Source: Rhizobium sp. WSM4643 (GTDB taxonomy: Bacteria; Pseudomonadota; Alphaproteobacteria; Rhizobiales; Rhizobiaceae). From it: 64,000 nucleotides of DNA. The position numbers and the translations under genes were made by a program. Below the pieces are notes generated by a model that worked only from the letters and a program-made list of their open reading frames with translations, was not told the DNA's origin and searched no databases. The stretch covers positions 434,001-498,000 of the forward strand of contig NZ_CP104042.1 of assembly GCF_025152745.1 (NCBI RefSeq), in the 5' to 3' direction. Shown here piece after piece: positions 44,929 to 53,335 of this stretch (positions are counted from its first letter, which is position 1; each line of letters begins with the position of its first letter).

Positions 44929-45477
44929 ATGGATAAACGAGAAGCATCTGCAACCTCCGCTGAGGAAATCGCTGCCACAAATGCCGCGAAGCCTCTTCAT
45001 CTGTTCTACGGGTGTGGTCTGCACCACATCAATGTACGGGTCCGCGATATGGACAAATCGATCTTGTTTTACGAACAAGCTTTCGACTTTCGGCTCGTGT
45101 TTCGTTGGGACGGCGTCGAGGCAGTCCAGGACGGCAACATATACTTCCATAACCCGTTGCAGGGAGCACATCTTGCAATGGCTGATGGACAAGTCCTCGA
45201 ACTGATCCCGGCACCAGAGCAGGCAATCCCCCCAGACCCACGGTCATCGAGCTTCCACCATCTCGGCCTGCGTGTATCCGATCTCGAAGAAACCTACGCG
45301 CGGGCATTGGCAGTCGGCGCAACACCGTTACCGATAAAGGACGGCGCAGGCGGGGTGTGGAATGGCGTCACGGAAATCAAACTAAAAGCCCGCCATCCAT
45401 TCGAGCGTTCATTCGTTGTTCGCGCCGCGCATGTGCAGGGCCCTGATCACGAAATCATCGAATTGTTCGAAGCATGA
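44929..45477 (+). CDS. VOC (glyoxalase/bleomycin resistance) protein
   Basis: A 182-residue protein. The VOC core starts CGLHHINVRVRDMDKSILFY and includes LELIPAP, SFHHLGLRVSDLEETYARAL and DHEIIELFEA, giving the usual His/Glu ligand set across two half-domains. It could be a glyoxalase, dioxygenase or ligand-binding protein. The GGGAAGAGA region precedes the start. It sits under a SigF-type promoter and 97 bases before the isochorismatase-like gene. Confidence 0.8.
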   Translation: MDKREASATSAEEIAATNAAKPLHLFYGCGLHHINVRVRDMDKSILFYEQAFDFRLVFRWDGVEAVQDGNIYFHNPLQGAHLAMADGQVLELIPAPEQAIPPDPRSSSFHHLGLRVSDLEETYARALAVGATPLPIKDGAGGVWNGVTEIKLKARHPFERSFVVRAAHVQGPDHEIIELFEA

Positions 45478-45574
45478 CGGGTTACCAGGGTCGTAACCTT
45501 CGGGAACTTTTCGAAGAGCACTTCACGGTCGCATGGATGGCCAAAGCGACAAGCTTGAACGGTGAGAATTTAAA

Positions 45575-46201
45575 ATGAACAGAGCTGACTTCAGTGATAT
45601 TCAAATCTTGCTCGTTGAGATGCAGCCGCCGATAGTTGCTTCTTCCGCCACACAGTCTGCCGCGGCGATAGGGGATGCAGCATCGGCTCTTATGCGGATC
45701 GCAGATGCTTTAGCGATCCCCGTCACAGCCTCTGTCGTGCCTTTGGGCGAAGAAGCGCCGACCCTGATCGAAGAACTCGGCTCAATCAGCTTCCTCGTCC
45801 GACGGACGATAAGCGTCTTGAAGGATCAAGCATGCTGCAATTGCCTGGCGAACAAGCGGCGCAGCGTGATAGCTTTGGCGGGTGTGTCAAGCGAAATTGC
45901 GATCCTACACACGGCGCTGGATGCGAGACGTGCCGGCTACGAGGTATCAGTCCTGGTTGATTGCTGCGGCGGCCTGAGTAGCCGTACCGAGACAACCGCA
46001 CTTGAGCAGATGCGCGCAGCGGGCGTCGTAGTGACCAATCTATCCAGTTTCTTCACAGGTGTCGTGGGCGACATGGGCTCCCGCGAAGGTGGTCTCGTGA
46101 TGGGTGCGCTTGCAGAGCTATGGTCCTGGAACGTGGCACGCGGTGACGAGGTTGCAGGGCCGTCACGGAGAGCCAAGCAGCCTGCAACGTCTTACGAATA
46201 G
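45575..46201 (+). CDS. Isochorismatase-like protein, catalytic residues altered
   Basis: A 208-residue protein with the cysteine-hydrolase fold (LLVEMQPPIV, RRTISVLKD, VIALAGVSSEIAILHTALDA, VLVDCCGGLSSRTETTA). The usual Asp of the LxxDMQ strand is Glu, the usual Lys region is Arg-rich, and the nucleophilic Cys position in the GVxTxxCVxxTA motif is Ala. It is therefore probably not a hydrolase; it may bind a ligand or partner. It follows the VOC gene on the plus strand. Confidence 0.72.
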   Translation: MNRADFSDIQILLVEMQPPIVASSATQSAAAIGDAASALMRIADALAIPVTASVVPLGEEAPTLIEELGSISFLVRRTISVLKDQACCNCLANKRRSVIALAGVSSEIAILHTALDARRAGYEVSVLVDCCGGLSSRTETTALEQMRAAGVVVTNLSSFFTGVVGDMGSREGGLVMGALAELWSWNVARGDEVAGPSRRAKQPATSYE

Positions 46202-46729
46202 AGCGATGAACCGGTGGTCTTCCCGATGTGCACCCGCGGACGAACCGTGTCATGCTCCTCGTGCAACACCCTGCTGCGATTTGGACATTGAATGCATGCC
46301 AAAGGCATGCGCGGTTGGTAACCGCGCATGTTAGGCGGAGCTAAGCTCCGACGCCGTCATCTAATCCGTTGTCGGACTCCCCATGGGCCTTCTCCAAAGC
46401 TTGCCGAGCAACCGAGGAAAGTCGTGAGACTAAGACTTTCTGCCTTGCTGCGGCCATCCCATCCAGAAAGCCTATCTAACGCTCCAAAACATTCCAGTCC
46501 GTCCGCTGAGAAGGCGCTGTTCCACTTCGACAGGGAAGAACGACGCCACCGCGTGATGTTGATCGACCTGTGGACCGTGCCCATCACGCCAGACAGAGCC
46601 GGGGCGTGACGGATGTCAGCAATTTAATCTCGCCCGCTCTGGCGCCTCCTCAAGATGACAAGCTCAAGAACACTGAAAAGTTCGATGGGAAAGCCGACGA
46701 CGCTTGTGAAGCTTATTGCGCGCGGCGGA
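46202..46729. other. Interval without a supportable gene, with tandem hairpins
   Basis: About 530 bases between two convergent units. It holds the three stem-loops at 46294-46350. An open frame of 93 codons at 46328-46609 is Arg/Ser-rich and lacks a ribosome binding site or recognisable domain; it may be the relic of an insertion element. Confidence 0.5.
46294..46350. repeat. Three adjacent perfect stem-loops
   Basis: Stem 1: GCATGCC/GGCATGC around AAA. Stem 2 overlaps it: CATGCGCGGTT/AACCGCGCATG around GGT (11 bp). Stem 3: CGGAGCT/AGCTCCG. This may be a bidirectional terminator, a REP-like element or the subterminal structure of a lost insertion element. Confidence 0.6.
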
Positions 46730-47341
46730 TCAGGCGGCTCGCGCCTGCTTGATCAAGTCGCGTATGCCGTCCTTGCTCAGCATGCCGGAAGAGGTAGCTC
46801 TTCCGATGACGAAAGACGGTGTTCCAGCAAAATTAAAGGCCGTTGCCTGATTGTAGTTTCTGGTGAGCAGATTGGAAATCTTCTTTTCGTTCCGACGGAC
46901 TGCTTCGGCGACCTTCGAGAGATCGAGCCCGGCCGATGTCAGAAGCCTTTTGACATCGTCTTGGCTGAGCGAGGCAGGCGTTGCCATCAATGCTTCCATC
47001 GCCTGTCTGTAGGCGCCAAGTTCGTTTGCGCCGAGCACCGCTTGCGACGCGAACACTGAAACGTCGCCGAACACAGGCCAGTCCTTCATGATCAGCCGGA
47101 CATTGCCATCCTCAGTAACGACCGATTCCACGTCCGGGTGGCTTTTCTTGCAATAGGGGCACTGATAGTCGAAAAACTCGACGATGGTCACGTCACCCTT
47201 GGGGTTGCCGAGAACGGGAGCATCCGGGTCGCGGAAGACTTCGTCCTCCGTCAACTGCTGGGCAAAACCAAGCCGGGGAGCCAATACGGCAGCAACGACG
47301 CCGCCGGCGGCGATCGAAAGGAATTGTCTGCGAATAAACAT
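46730..47341 (-). CDS. DsbA-family periplasmic thiol oxidoreductase
   Basis: A 203-residue protein with a signal peptide (FLSIAAGGVVAAVLAPRLGF, Tat-like RRQF) and the thioredoxin-fold active site FFDYQCPYCKKSHP (Cys61, Cys64), plus cis-Pro in FAGTPSFVIG. It matches the DsbA/ScsC-like group. It follows dsbD by 36 bases at the end of a SigF-driven operon, so it may be kept reduced by DsbD as an isomerase or reductase rather than serve as an oxidant. Confidence 0.86.
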   Translation of the reverse strand: MFIRRQFLSIAAGGVVAAVLAPRLGFAQQLTEDEVFRDPDAPVLGNPKGDVTIVEFFDYQCPYCKKSHPDVESVVTEDGNVRLIMKDWPVFGDVSVFASQAVLGANELGAYRQAMEALMATPASLSQDDVKRLLTSAGLDLSKVAEAVRRNEKKISNLLTRNYNQATAFNFAGTPSFVIGRATSSGMLSKDGIRDLIKQARAA

Positions 47342-47377
47342 CTCGGTATCCCATTACTGAATATTCTCGGCAGGGGC

Positions 47378-49204
47378 TTACGCACCGTTTCTCGTGGCTG
47401 CAGCCGCTTCCAGGACGTCATCGGTGCCGAACTCTCCGACCAGCCGTTTCCCGGTCTGCCGGCGATCGGACGGCAAGAAAATCATAGTCGGCGGTCCCAC
47501 CACATTGAGCTCGCGCATGAGCTCACGTTGTTCAGGGCTGATATGGGTGAGATCGACCTTGAACGTCTTCAGAGGCGCTAGCGCATTGGCGACATCGGGG
47601 CTGGAGAAGACGTTTCGATCGATCGAGCGGCAACTCACGCACCAATCGGCGGTGAAATAGACAAGGCTCGCCCTACCAGTCGAACGCGCCGCATCGAGCT
47701 GAGCAGTCAGTTGGGGCATTGAGGAGAGCACGGCCATCTGGTCCTCTGGATTGACCCGGGCGGCTGTTCGCACGCTGGCAAACCCATTAAGCGGACGCAC
47801 GGAATCGATGGAACCGCTGGCAAGGCCGACAACGAGTATCACTGAATAGACGGCCGCGAGAAGCCCAAGCGACTGTAGACCCATGCGCACGGGCGTTGTG
47901 CGGCCGTTCGTGACGTTGAAAGCATCCAAGAAGACGGCGATCGCCATTGCCCAGACAGCCCACAGGCCAAGTGGCAGCCATTGTGGGATCACCGGCTCCG
48001 CCATCCAGATCGCGAAGGCGAAGAACACGAAGCCGAATACATGTTTGACCGAGGTCATCCACGCGCCGGCGCGCGGTAAGGCCTGAGAGCCGACCGTCCC
48101 GAAAATCACCAGCGGAACGCCCTTGCCGAGGCCGAGCGTAAACAGCAAAGCTGCCCCAAGAGCGATATCTCCGGTGCGAGCGACATAAAGCAGCGCGCCC
48201 GCAAGTGGGGCCGTTACGCAGGGGCCGATGATGAAGGCCGAGGAAAATCCAAGTACAGCAGCCGATCCAACCGACCCGCCCCGCCGCCTATCCGGTCGGC
48301 TGAGACGCGCCACCCACGCCGAAGGTAGCTGCAGCTCGAACAGACCGAACATCGACAACGCAAGGAGGGCAAATATGAGTGCAACTGCAGCGACCGTGAT
48401 CGGCGATTGCAGGGCGATCTGCAAATTCTCACCTGTCCAGGCAGCGGCCGCCCCAAAGATCGCAAAGGCTGAAGCGAGCCCTATCGCATAACTCCCCGAC
48501 AGGATGAATCCGCGCCGCGCATTGAGCTTCTCCCCTTCGCGCGCAAGCGTGGCTGCCAGGATCGGGTACAGCGGAAAAACGCACGGGGTGAAGGCTAAGA
48601 GAATGCCAAAGCCAACGAAGGCGCTAAGAAGGAGCGGAACGCCGCCACGCGACAGAAAGCCGCCAACGATATCTTCCTCATTTGCCGAAGCCACGATCGA
48701 TGTAAGCTGTGTGGATCCTTGCGTTCCCGTCGCACTGCCGGTCGTTGCCGTATCGGACCATGCCGATTGTCCGCCCGCTGGAGGTGAAAACACCGGCTGT
48801 TCGGACACTGCAAGCGTTGTCGGATCGATGATCCGCCTGGCTGGCGGATAGCAGAGACCATGGTCCTGACACCCCTGGTATGTGATGGTCACCGAAGAAC
48901 CGACGGGACCAAGCTCGGCTTCCGCGCGATCAAAATAGACCTCAGATTTTCCGAAATTCGGATCGATCTTGTCCGTCCCGGGAAATGTAATTAGCGGGAC
49001 TGAAGAGCCGTCTACGGTCTTGGCCGAAAGATATTGGCGGTAGAGATAATATCCTGGCGGCATCTGCCAGCGCAGGTGGATAGATCCCGATGGCGTGCGA
49101 TCCACGGAAAACTTGAAAGCGTCATTCATCGCCAGCGGTGTCTCAGTTGCGAGCGCCGGGCTGACGCCAAAAATACATAGGAAGATAATGACCAGGAGAC
49201 GCAT
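47378..49204 (-). CDS. dsbD: Thiol:disulfide interchange protein DsbD
   Basis: A 608-residue protein with a signal peptide (LLVIIFLCIFGVSPALA), an N-terminal alpha domain with CQDHGLCYPPARR, eight membrane segments including GILLAFTPCVFPLYPILAAT and FIIGPCVTAPLAGALL, and a C-terminal thioredoxin-like domain with FTADWCVSCRSIDR (Cys522, Cys525). It carries electrons from cytosolic thioredoxin to periplasmic thiols. It lies between a small hypothetical gene and a DsbA-like gene. Confidence 0.92.
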   Translation of the reverse strand: MRLLVIIFLCIFGVSPALATETPLAMNDAFKFSVDRTPSGSIHLRWQMPPGYYLYRQYLSAKTVDGSSVPLITFPGTDKIDPNFGKSEVYFDRAEAELGPVGSSVTITYQGCQDHGLCYPPARRIIDPTTLAVSEQPVFSPPAGGQSAWSDTATTGSATGTQGSTQLTSIVASANEEDIVGGFLSRGGVPLLLSAFVGFGILLAFTPCVFPLYPILAATLAREGEKLNARRGFILSGSYAIGLASAFAIFGAAAAWTGENLQIALQSPITVAAVALIFALLALSMFGLFELQLPSAWVARLSRPDRRRGGSVGSAAVLGFSSAFIIGPCVTAPLAGALLYVARTGDIALGAALLFTLGLGKGVPLVIFGTVGSQALPRAGAWMTSVKHVFGFVFFAFAIWMAEPVIPQWLPLGLWAVWAMAIAVFLDAFNVTNGRTTPVRMGLQSLGLLAAVYSVILVVGLASGSIDSVRPLNGFASVRTAARVNPEDQMAVLSSMPQLTAQLDAARSTGRASLVYFTADWCVSCRSIDRNVFSSPDVANALAPLKTFKVDLTHISPEQRELMRELNVVGPPTMIFLPSDRRQTGKRLVGEFGTDDVLEAAAATRNGA

Positions 49205-49225
49205 TTTTATTAACCCGCCAAGCCT

Positions 49226-49540
49226 CTAGGCGACATGCCGCGCCGGCTGGCTTACGTAGTCGGCCATCGCGCGAAGCAAGCCATCTGCGTCTTCAGGTTC
49301 GGCGTCCAGAAGATCGGCGAGAGCCGCAATCACCTCCCTCCTGTTCCAGCCCATCGCTGCCGCTCGATCAATCAGGCTGTTGAGATCGGTGACAATCGCT
49401 CTTTGACAATCGCGAAGTCGGTTGGGGTGGCTGTGGGAGATACGAGGTGCAGAAATCATGGCTTGGGACCTTAAGAGGGGCGTCGAGGTTTCGCCCGCCC
49501 ACAACTGCGGACGGGCGGGCTTGATGAGGATGCCAATCAT
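49226..49540 (-). CDS. Hypothetical protein
   Basis: A 104-residue protein with an acidic helical C-terminus (LIDRAAAMGWNRREVIAALA, DLLDAEPEDADGLLRAMADY). No family recognised. The ATG at 49540 overlaps the stop of the YHS gene (ATGA), which supports this start; the ATG at 49459 with an AAGG box is an alternative. It links the YHS gene to dsbD in one operon. Confidence 0.55.
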   Translation of the reverse strand: MIGILIKPARPQLWAGETSTPLLRSQAMISAPRISHSHPNRLRDCQRAIVTDLNSLIDRAAAMGWNRREVIAALADLLDAEPEDADGLLRAMADYVSQPARHVA

Positions 49541-50001
49541 GGAGCAGGCTGTCCCCTCACTGCGTCCCAATTGGCGTTTGCTTTTCTGATGTAGCCGCCA
49601 ATATCTGAGCGCCAGGTCTTCGCGACGTCGTCGTTGTAGTTGAGATAGAGCTTGTCATGGACGACGGTGAAGGCCTGGGGCTGGGTGGGCGCCTTGTGCC
49701 CCTCGGCGGTTCCGAAGGCGCAGTACCCGCCATATTGCGGGGCGTAGTGTCCCGGGTCCTTCGCGAAGGTATCGCGGTGCGCTGCGGACGCGAAGTAGAA
49801 GGTGGCACCCTTGTAGGAAGTCGAAAATTCCCGGGTTCCCTTTACCGGCTTATGGTCGGTGAAATAGGCAACAGCATCGTAGCCGTTGATGGCAACACCG
49901 TTCGTTGCGTAGATCTCATCGGCGAACGCGATCGAGGCCGAAGAAAACGCAAGAAGGGCTGCGGCCGCGAGCGGCACGATACGCGGGATGAACAGGGTCA
50001 T
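49537..50001 (-). CDS. Exported YHS-domain protein
   Basis: A 154-residue protein with a signal peptide (LAAAALLAFSSASIAFADE). The YHS core is AINGYDAVAYFTDHKPVKGT, FYFASAAHRDTFAKDPGHYA and YGGYCAFG. YHS domains bind metals such as copper or zinc. It is the first gene of the YHS-hypothetical-DsbD-DsbA operon and starts 36 bases below a SigF-type promoter. This suggests a link between metal handling and periplasmic thiol control. Confidence 0.85.
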   Translation of the reverse strand: MTLFIPRIVPLAAAALLAFSSASIAFADEIYATNGVAINGYDAVAYFTDHKPVKGTREFSTSYKGATFYFASAAHRDTFAKDPGHYAPQYGGYCAFGTAEGHKAPTQPQAFTVVHDKLYLNYNDDVAKTWRSDIGGYIRKANANWDAVRGQPAP

Positions 50002-50036
50002 GATCTTTCCTTTGCAGTTGAGACGAACGCACCCTG

Positions 50037-50062
50037 TTCGAAGGCAAAAGGCGAAATGTTAC
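50037..50062 (-). promoter_or_regulatory. SigF-type promoter for the YHS-DsbD-DsbA operon
   Basis: Minus strand: GTAACA, 16 bases, CGAA. It ends 36 bases before the YHS start codon. Confidence 0.78.
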
Positions 50063-50102
50063 AGCTTGCAGCGTTCACGAAGTCGTGCTTGCCGCTGACA
50101 GC

Positions 50103-50648
50103 CTATTGCGAGCACATCGCAAGAGCGACCTGAGCCCGAAGCTGCTGGATCTCCCGGTCCTTTTCGGCCGATTCACGCAGCAACTGATCGAAACGTGCAT
50201 CGTTTGCCCGAGAGATTTCCCAGAATGTTACCTTGAAGATCATCGGGGTAGTGGAAGCCGGGTTGTGGATGCTGGCAGGCTCCTGCGGCGACCGGTTCTC
50301 CGCCGTTGCCCTCCCCCAAACCTTGAGCGTGCAGTCGCCGCCGACATCGATACGAACGACAGCTTCGACTGTCGCGTCCGCACGGCCTGCGGCATGGCGA
50401 TATGCAGTCGTTCCGACATGAACCCGCAGCGTCGAAGCATCGATGACGTGCGGCAGCAACGCGCCAGCCGTTTCAACTTCGAAGACAATGCCTGGACGAA
50501 CCTGGGAGAAATCGATCCGAAGCTCCCGTTCGGACTGTAACAGGTGCGCGATGCTCGGTGTGATCACCTGCCCCCAAACGGCCGCGCCTTCGCCAAAGTG
50601 GTGGATGATGGCGTGGCCCATGCTGGGACATACGACGGAATGCAGCAT
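50103..50648 (-). CDS. Hypothetical protein under a SigF-type promoter
   Basis: A 181-residue protein without signal peptide or membrane helix. The middle (LRIDFSQVRPGIVFEVETAG and LHVHV-like strands) appears beta-rich, and the C-terminal ~40 residues form a charged helix (ARFDQLLRESAEKDREIQQL) that may be a coiled coil. No family recognised. It is a single gene; a SigF-type promoter is centred about 90 bases upstream. Confidence 0.6.
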   Translation of the reverse strand: MLHSVVCPSMGHAIIHHFGEGAAVWGQVITPSIAHLLQSERELRIDFSQVRPGIVFEVETAGALLPHVIDASTLRVHVGTTAYRHAAGRADATVEAVVRIDVGGDCTLKVWGRATAENRSPQEPASIHNPASTTPMIFKVTFWEISRANDARFDQLLRESAEKDREIQQLRAQVALAMCSQ

Positions 50649-50722
50649 GATAAGTTCCTTTATAACCCGGGACCGAACGTTCGGCCAATCTCGCCAAGGC
50701 TGAACACCTCGCTGTTGACTAG

Positions 50723-50748
50723 TTCGCAGGATGCCTGTCGGTTGTTAC
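50723..50748 (-). promoter_or_regulatory. SigF-type promoter for the gene at 50103-50648
   Basis: Minus strand: GTAACA, 16 bases, CGAA. It overlaps no coding region. Confidence 0.75.
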
Positions 50749-50779
50749 AAGAAGCTTCAGCTAATTTTCGGGACAAGGA

Positions 50780-51601
50780 TCATCTTGGAAAGCCGACTGC
50801 CGTCAGGCCGGCGTCGAGCATATCTGCACGGGCCTCGTGGCCGCCGTTGTGGATGCACATGATGCTGTCGCCCCGGATACAGCCGGGAACATCGTTGCAT
50901 TTGATGTCATCAAGCGTAATTGTCTTCGCATGCTCTATATCGCATCTGGCGCGCGAACGCAGGATCGCCACGCTGTCAAAGGCGTTGCCCTGATGAAAAC
51001 GGCCCCTAAGAGAGCGTCCCTCCAAAGGAAATGTCTGGTCGGCGGTTCCATGGAAATGGATCATCGGCGGAAGGTCTGCAACACAGTCCTGGGCCTCTGG
51101 AAGTGGATCCCAGAAGACACCGGAAAAGGTGAGCATGGCTGCCGCCTTTTCGCCTTGCTGACAAGCCGTGTACCATGCCATCGAGGCGCCGATGGAAAAT
51201 CCTCCGATAATAGTTTTTTCGGCCGTGAAGCCGTAGCGTTTCCGCAGGTCCTCAAGAACATCGGCAATGAATGCCTTTTCGTCTCGTCCAGGACGGACGC
51301 TGTTTGGGAATGACCAACTCCCATCGGTACCGTCAACCGCCACAAAGGCGAGATGATGAGATATGGTCGTATCGACGAGGGGGCGTTGTTGCATTTGCAG
51401 CTCGGCGGAACTTTTGTAGCCGTGAAAAAAGACGTAGGCGCCCCGAACATCGCCGCCTTTTGGCAACTCGATCCTATAATCGCCGCCCTTCACGGGACAG
51501 GCAATGGAGCCGCCGCAAGGAACCCCAGCGAACGAGGGGCCCGACATCGCCGCCAGTACAGAATACGAAAATAGAAAGGCTCTAATCACGAGGGACCTCA
51601 T
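50780..51601 (-). CDS. Exported PHB-depolymerase/esterase-like hydrolase
   Basis: A 273-residue protein with a signal peptide (IRAFLFSYSVLAAMSGPSFA) and an alpha/beta hydrolase core: YVFFHGYKSSAELQMQQ, nucleophile motif GGFSIGASMAW, FHGTADQTFPLEG and IHNGGHEARAD with the likely catalytic His. It resembles LpqC/polyhydroxybutyrate-depolymerase-type esterases. ATG at 51601 is used because it begins the signal peptide. No SigF-type motif lies upstream. Confidence 0.8.
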   Translation of the reverse strand: MRSLVIRAFLFSYSVLAAMSGPSFAGVPCGGSIACPVKGGDYRIELPKGGDVRGAYVFFHGYKSSAELQMQQRPLVDTTISHHLAFVAVDGTDGSWSFPNSVRPGRDEKAFIADVLEDLRKRYGFTAEKTIIGGFSIGASMAWYTACQQGEKAAAMLTFSGVFWDPLPEAQDCVADLPPMIHFHGTADQTFPLEGRSLRGRFHQGNAFDSVAILRSRARCDIEHAKTITLDDIKCNDVPGCIRGDSIMCIHNGGHEARADMLDAGLTAVGFPR

Positions 51602-52153
51602 CAACACTGGACTGATTAAAGGCGTCGAGCCTCGGGCCAAGGCAGGTAATTTCCTCTGGCATCAAATTTCCGAGAGGATGCGGTACCAAGAATTTGAACG
51701 ACTACCATCCTGAATTCACTTTGGGCCTTTGGTTCCGATGCGGCTTCCGACTTGGGTGTGTAAAATGCCGCCACTATGCCCGATAAAGTCTGTTAGTACA
51801 CGGTCAACGTGTCAGTGGAGATCGCTCTTCCGCCTAGCGTGGCAAAGGTCGTGGCCTTCCTATGGTGGTCTAAGAAGATCGTGCCTCTCCCGAGATCCAT
51901 TAGTTTTCGCGCCCTTCGGCTTCTTTTGTAGGAGGAAGGGCGCGGAGATATTCCGTCTTGGAGCGGCGGTCGGCTTCTTTGTGACGGATCGTGCGCACCG
52001 CGCTGTCGTTGAGGCGGTTGGTGTCAGCCTTCACGTATGAACCCGCTGTCACCAACCTTATCTGGCATCAAGCACCTCCGACATCCTGCCCGAGCTGATC
52101 GCGTAAAACTGCGTGAGGAACGTGAAACAGATCGACGCTCGATTCCGACGTAT
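51602..52153. other. Interval without a supportable gene
   Basis: About 550 bases. A 103-codon plus-strand frame at 51729-52040 and smaller ones lack any domain or good start. I see no SigF-type site or strong hairpin. It may contain worn-out insertion sequence remains, but I cannot identify them. Confidence 0.45.
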
Positions 52154-53137
52154 CTATTGGTGGAGCATCATGTTCAACCCTTTCCATCCAGGCGATGGCA
52201 AGGCCTCTACGTTTCCCTGCACGGCATTGCGGCGGAATAGAAGCCCCGGCTTGCCGGAGAGATCAATTGCTTTGACGATCTGGCCGTCAGGAAGGCTGAC
52301 CGGCATACCGGCGGTTACGTAGCAACCGGCTTCGACAACGCAATCGTCGCCCAGCGCGATACCAACCCCGGCATTTGCTCCGACCAGGCAGTTTCTGCCG
52401 ATCGTCACCACTTGCTTGCCGCCGCCGGATGTCGTCCCCATAAGGGAGGCGCCACCGCCGATGTGCGTTCCTTCGCCAACGCTGACACCGAGGCTAAGCC
52501 GTCCCTCGATCGCTGTCGCCCCACGAGTCGAGGAACCCGTGTTGCAGAAACCAGCGCCGAGCACAGTCGTTCCTGGCGCGAGATAAGCGCCCAAGCGTAC
52601 ATTCTCAGTGTTCATAACCTTGACGCCCGTTGGCACAACGTAATCCGTCATACGCGGGAAAGGCCAGACACTCCCGACTGTCACTTCCTGCCCGCTAATT
52701 CGTGCCGTGTGCTGCACCTCCTCGACGCGTTCTGGTAGACAGGGGCCCACCGAAGTCCAGGCAACGTTGACAAAAAAGTCCAGAGCGCCCGCGAGACTGA
52801 CCTGATCAGGTGTCGCCAGGCGGGCGCTTAGGAGGTAAAGGCGCAAGTAAACATCACAGAGATCTACCGCCTTCTCGTGAAGATCGCGGATTTTGGTTCG
52901 AATCGGGACGATGTAAACGTCCCGAACGGCGTCGTGTCGGGCGACGCCGGAGAAAGATCGTCCGAGGCGTCGCGAGAGGTCGGCTTCGTCGATGCGAACC
53001 GTACCTGTATGATCATCGTCATCACCACGCCATGTCCTGAGGTAACGAGCCTCAATGAACCGTCCACTGCTATCGACTGACGACAGACCTAGCGCTGTTA
53101 CACCTTTACCGAATTTTTTTTCGTTATCTTTGAGCAT
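52154..53137 (-). CDS. DapD-like tetrahydrodipicolinate N-succinyltransferase/acyltransferase
   Basis: A 327-residue protein. The N-terminal half is a mixed alpha/beta region; the C-terminal half is a left-handed beta-helix of hexapeptide repeats (VRLGAYLAPGTTVLGAGFCN, IGRNCLVGANAGVGIALGDD, CVVEAGCYVTAGMPV). It resembles the actinobacterial-type DapD more than the standard proteobacterial one. Its accessory location beside a stress promoter suggests it is not the housekeeping lysine enzyme. A tiny ORF lies 63 bases upstream. Confidence 0.78.
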   Translation of the reverse strand: MLKDNEKKFGKGVTALGLSSVDSSGRFIEARYLRTWRGDDDDHTGTVRIDEADLSRRLGRSFSGVARHDAVRDVYIVPIRTKIRDLHEKAVDLCDVYLRLYLLSARLATPDQVSLAGALDFFVNVAWTSVGPCLPERVEEVQHTARISGQEVTVGSVWPFPRMTDYVVPTGVKVMNTENVRLGAYLAPGTTVLGAGFCNTGSSTRGATAIEGRLSLGVSVGEGTHIGGGASLMGTTSGGGKQVVTIGRNCLVGANAGVGIALGDDCVVEAGCYVTAGMPVSLPDGQIVKAIDLSGKPGLLFRRNAVQGNVEALPSPGWKGLNMMLHQ

Positions 53138-53200
53138 TAAAGTGCCTCAAACTATGGATTGCGAGTTGCGAGATAAAGGAGCGTCTTAGCCAAGATGCGT

Positions 53201-53308
53201 TTACCGTCTTGAGGATTTGCCAGCGGATACAAAGGATCCCCAAGCAAACGAAATCGCTGAAGCTCGCAGTGGGGAATTCTCTACTGATAACATCATGGCC
53301 ATAGCCAT
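53201..53308 (-). CDS. Candidate 35-residue peptide behind a SigF-type promoter
   Basis: The ORF reads MAMAMMLSVENSPLRASAIS and then a short aromatic/basic tail. GGAAGGA abuts the first ATG and is better spaced for the third or fourth Met, so the peptide may be 30-35 residues. It lies only 28 bases below the SigF-type -10 box and 63 bases before the DapD-like gene. It may be a real small protein, a leader peptide or simply untranslated leader. Confidence 0.4.
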   Translation of the reverse strand: MAMAMMLSVENSPLRASAISFAWGSFVSAGKSSRR

Positions 53309-53335
53309 TCCTTCCTGTTTGAACCAATTCCTCTT

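Noticed and set aside
45494..45520. GTAACC followed by CGAA near the end of the VOC gene
   Set aside because: The spacing is 13 bases, not 16, and the -35 differs at its last base.
46306..46352. Possible integron attC site (GTTAGGC within paired hairpins)
   Set aside because: No matching RYYYAAC partner at the right distance and no integron integrase in the window.
46328..46609. 93-codon open frame suggestive of a worn insertion element
   Set aside because: No transposase motif could be seen on either strand.
51729..52040. 103-codon open frame on the plus strand
   Set aside because: No domain, poor start, composition unlike real genes nearby; could be transposase debris but not identifiable.
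53073..53103. GTAACA on the minus strand near the start of the DapD-like gene
   Set aside because: The position 16 bases on reads CAGT, and the site lies inside the coding region.
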